A DNA stretch of 64,000 nucleotides from contig NZ_LGEC01000016.1 of assembly GCF_001279585.1 (NCBI RefSeq), positions 62,001 to 126,000 of the forward strand, given 5' to 3'. This stretch comes from Nocardiopsis sp. NRRL B-16309. GTDB taxonomy: Bacteria; Actinomycetota; Actinomycetes; Streptosporangiales; Streptosporangiaceae. The position numbers and the translations under genes were made by a program. Within the stretch, counting starts at the first letter, position 1. Every line of letters begins with the position of its first letter. Shown piece after piece: positions 62,118 to 64,000 of the stretch. The notes under the pieces were generated by a model. That model was not told where the DNA came from. It did no database searches and saw nothing but the letters and a program-made list of their open reading frames with translations.

Positions 62118-62246
62118 CGCAAGCCCCACACCCCCTGGGAAGCCCGGAGGAACACACGTACCCCCGGGGGGCCAAAGCCAACCGTTCAGCCAACCGGTGT
62201 GCAGGGGTTGGCCCAGGGCGAGCGACCCCCCAGGTGGCGAAAGGGC

Positions 62247-62808
62247 GGCCGTTCAACCCTCTCGGGGCCAAAGGGGCCCGAGAGACACGCGCCCACGTGA
62301 ACCCCAAGGGGTTGAACGTGCACACGCGAGCCTGACCCGACCCCAGGGGTGAAAGGTGGCCGTTCGGCCTGTCTTCACCCCTGGGGGCCTGCGCACGCGG
62401 GCCTGCCTCAGCCCTTGGAGCCGGAAGTGGCCGTTCAACCTGCCGAGACCCCAGAGGTCGAACGTGCAGACGCGGGCCTGCCCAGCCCCAAGGGGTGAGA
62501 GGTGGCCGTTCAACCTGCCCAGACCCCAGGGGGTTGAACGTGCACCCGCGAGCTTGCCCTGATCCCAGGGGATCGGAGGTGGCCGTTCGGCCTGCCTTCA
62601 CCCCTGGGGGCGTGCGCACGCGGGCCTGCCCAGCCCCAAGGGGTGAGAGGTGGCCGTTCAACCTGCCCCAGGGGGTTGAACGTGCACCCGCGAGCTTGCC
62701 CTGATCCCAGGGGGCCGGAGGTGGCCGTTCAACCTGCCTTCACCCCTGGGGGTTGAACGTGCACATGCGGGCCTGCCGAACCGCAGGGGGTTGGACGTGG
62801 CCGTTCAA
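62247..62808. repeat. Array of eight ~71-77-bp repeats with internal inverted repeats
   Basis: The 856-bp gap 62118-62973 has no supported gene. GGCCGTTCAAC or GGCCGTTCGGC starts units at 62247, 62358, 62429, 62504, 62581, 62652, 62723 and 62799. After the first, spacing is 71-77 bp. Each unit has CCCCAGGGG-type boxes, and most contain a distal GTTGAACGTGCAC complementary to GTTCAAC, so each unit can fold as a hairpin. The flanks 62170-62240 show degenerate copies. Open frames through it are repeat translations without ribosome sites. Confidence 0.85.
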
Positions 62809-62925
62809 GTGACGGGTGTGCAGGGGGGTTCGCGAGGGGCGCGCCAGTGTTCTGCAGGAGGAGACGGGGCCGCCGCGAGGAACGAGCAAGGCAAGTCGAC
62901 GACGAAGAACATCTGGCCTCCAGCG

Positions 62926-62959
62926 CCCCAGAAAACACAGAGGCCCCCAGAAAACACAG
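62926..62959. repeat. 15-bp direct repeat downstream of the M16 peptidase gene
   Basis: CCCCAGAAAACACAG occurs at 62926-62940 and 62945-62959, in an A-rich patch unlike its surroundings and just past the stop codon of the M16 gene. Confidence 0.8.
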
Positions 62960-62973
62960 CACAGAGCCCCCGA

Positions 62974-64000
62974 CTAGAACTCCCGCCCCTCCTCGTACGG
63001 GCCGATGACCGCCAGTGCGCGCGGGCGCGTCAACAGGTCGGCGGCCACCTCGGCGACGTCCTTCTCGGTCACCGCGTCGAACAGCGCCAGGTCGTCGTCG
63101 ATCGAGAAGTGGCGCGGGTGGCTCAGCTCGTGGGCGAGCAGGCGGCTCATCCGGGCGTTGGTGCCCTCGCTGCCCAGGACCCACGTGCCCTGGATCTGGC
63201 CCTTGGCACGGGCCAGCTCCTCGGCGTCGATCCCCGAGGCGGCAACCTTGGCCAGCTCGTCGCGGCACACGCCGATGACCTCGTCGGCCTTCTCCGGCAG
63301 GCAGCCCGCGTACACCTGGAACGTGCCGGTGTCCGCGTAGGCGGTGTGGTAGGCGTGCACCGCGTAGGCCAGGCCGCGCTTCTCGCGCACCTCCTGGAAC
63401 AGGCGCGACGACATCCCGCCGCCCAGGGCCGCGCCGAGCAGGCGCAGCGCGTGCCAGCGCGGGTCCGTGCGCGGCAGCCCCTCCGAACCCAGGATGATGT
63501 GGGCCTGCTCGGTGTCGCGGGAGGTCACCACGGTGCCCCCGTTCACCGCCACCGGGCCTCCGCCGACGCGCGGACCGGCCGGGCGGGCGTCGCCCGCCGC
63601 GGCGAGCTGGTCGGCGAACATCGCGCGGACCTGCTCCACGACCGCGTCGTGGTCCAGGCTGCCCGCGGCCGTGACGATCAGCTCGGAGGGCACGTAGGCG
63701 TCCCGGTACTGCTCGGCGATCCGCTCGCGCGGCAGCGCGCGGATGGAGTCGATGGTGCCCAGGATCGGGCGTCCCAACGGGGTGTCGCCGAAGAAGTGCT
63801 CCGCGAAGACGTCGTCCACCAGGTCGGCGGGCTCGTCCTCGTACATGGCGATCTCCTCCAGGATCACGCCGCGCTCGGTCTCCACCTCGCCCTCGTCCAG
63901 CACCGAGTTGGCCACCATGTCACCGACGACGTCGATGGCCAGCGGCAGGTCCCGGTCGAGCACCTTGGCGTAGTAGCAGGTGTGCTCCTTGGTGGTGTAG
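62974..64000 (-). CDS. M16-family zinc peptidase, partial (N-terminus beyond window)
   Basis: The visible 341 residues are the C-terminal part of a PqqL/mitochondrial processing peptidase-like protein. The third zinc ligand region is present (ETERGVILEEIAMYEDEP), as is the inactive-half signature GGGMSSRLFQEVREKRGLAYA. The HxxEH motif would lie upstream, outside the window; the frame stays open to the last base, where KEHTCYYAKVLDRDLPL continues. Proteins of this size are about 430-450 residues. The stop codon is followed by the repeat-rich gap. Confidence 0.9.
   Translation of the reverse strand, partial: YTTKEHTCYYAKVLDRDLPLAIDVVGDMVANSVLDEGEVETERGVILEEIAMYEDEPADLVDDVFAEHFFGDTPLGRPILGTIDSIRALPRERIAEQYRDAYVPSELIVTAAGSLDHDAVVEQVRAMFADQLAAAGDARPAGPRVGGGPVAVNGGTVVTSRDTEQAHIILGSEGLPRTDPRWHALRLLGAALGGGMSSRLFQEVREKRGLAYAVHAYHTAYADTGTFQVYAGCLPEKADEVIGVCRDELAKVAASGIDAEELARAKGQIQGTWVLGSEGTNARMSRLLAHELSHPRHFSIDDDLALFDAVTEKDVAEVAADLLTRPRALAVIGPYEEGREF

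Noticed and set aside
61996..62704. Proteins encoded by long open frames in the repeat region
   Set aside because: Frames stay open in several phases simply because the repeats are G+C-rich. They have no ribosome sites, biased repeat peptides and no family look.
62118..62973. CRISPR array
   Set aside because: The repeats are 71-77 bp apart with variable repeat sequence and no unique equal-length spacers; parts between repeats are themselves repeated. No cas genes are in the window.

Overview
The window comes from a chromosome with very high G+C (clearly above 70% by eye). It has GTG/TTG starts, many GTGA/ATGA stop-start overlaps, GlxA, HxlR, TetR and AraC regulators, XRE(DUF5753)/DUF397 pairs and an actinobacterial crt cluster. 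This fits a filamentous actinomycete. A Nocardiopsis-like member of the Streptosporangiales is my best guess, from general resemblance only. I see no rRNA, tRNA, CRISPR array, integrase or intact insertion sequence. Gene density is high and mostly metabolic or regulatory.

0-11 kb: a BenE-type transporter, a type I/II-like asparaginase, a nucleotidyltransferase, a DUF418 membrane protein divergent from a TetR regulator with two palindromic operators, a BetT-like BCCT transporter, an aldo/keto reductase, and a zinc-less MDR oxidoreductase broken by an internal deletion next to its divergent LysR regulator. 11-20 kb: two paralogous membrane-anchored endonuclease/exonuclease/phosphatase proteins, a HAD phosphatase, an isochorismatase-type hydrolase with a GlxA regulator, DUF1269, HxlR/RidA, a methyltransferase and an AraC regulator. 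20-33 kb: an NmrA-type reductase, TetR, an ArsB/ACR3-like SBF transporter, an MFS transporter coupled to a small Cys-containing membrane protein, a second GlxA regulator, GalE, a VWA protein, a DUF892 ferritin-like protein, and a TetR/quinone-oxidoreductase pair with a doubled operator.

33-35.5 kb is an XRE/DUF397 locus with a string of very small, translationally coupled ORFs. 35.5-41.2 kb is a complete 5-oxoprolinase locus (pxpA, pxpB, pxpC, a DUF1445 protein and an NRAMP-related transporter), equivalent to Bacillus ycsFGI-kipIA, with a divergent GntR regulator. It also holds two kinds of short intergenic repeat. An aminotransferase class IV protein and an MMPL transporter follow.

44.3-56.5 kb is a light-controlled carotenoid locus: a DUF4383 protein and an SDR/DUF2867 protein; a cobalamin-type photoreceptor regulator (LitR/CarH); crtY; crtT-crtU; then crtE-crtI-crtB-Rieske oxygenase on the opposite strand, with a MarR regulator divergent from crtE. 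The enzymes make GGPP, phytoene, lycopene, beta-carotene and probably isorenieratene. The Rieske protein may add oxygen to a ring.

56.5-64 kb: a second BCCT transporter with an apparent ATC start codon, an Hsp20, a copper chaperone/Dyp peroxidase/membrane protein operon, an ECF sigma factor, an unusual array of about 71-77 bp repeats with internal inverted repeats in an 856-bp non-coding gap, and the C-terminal part of an M16 peptidase that runs off the window end.
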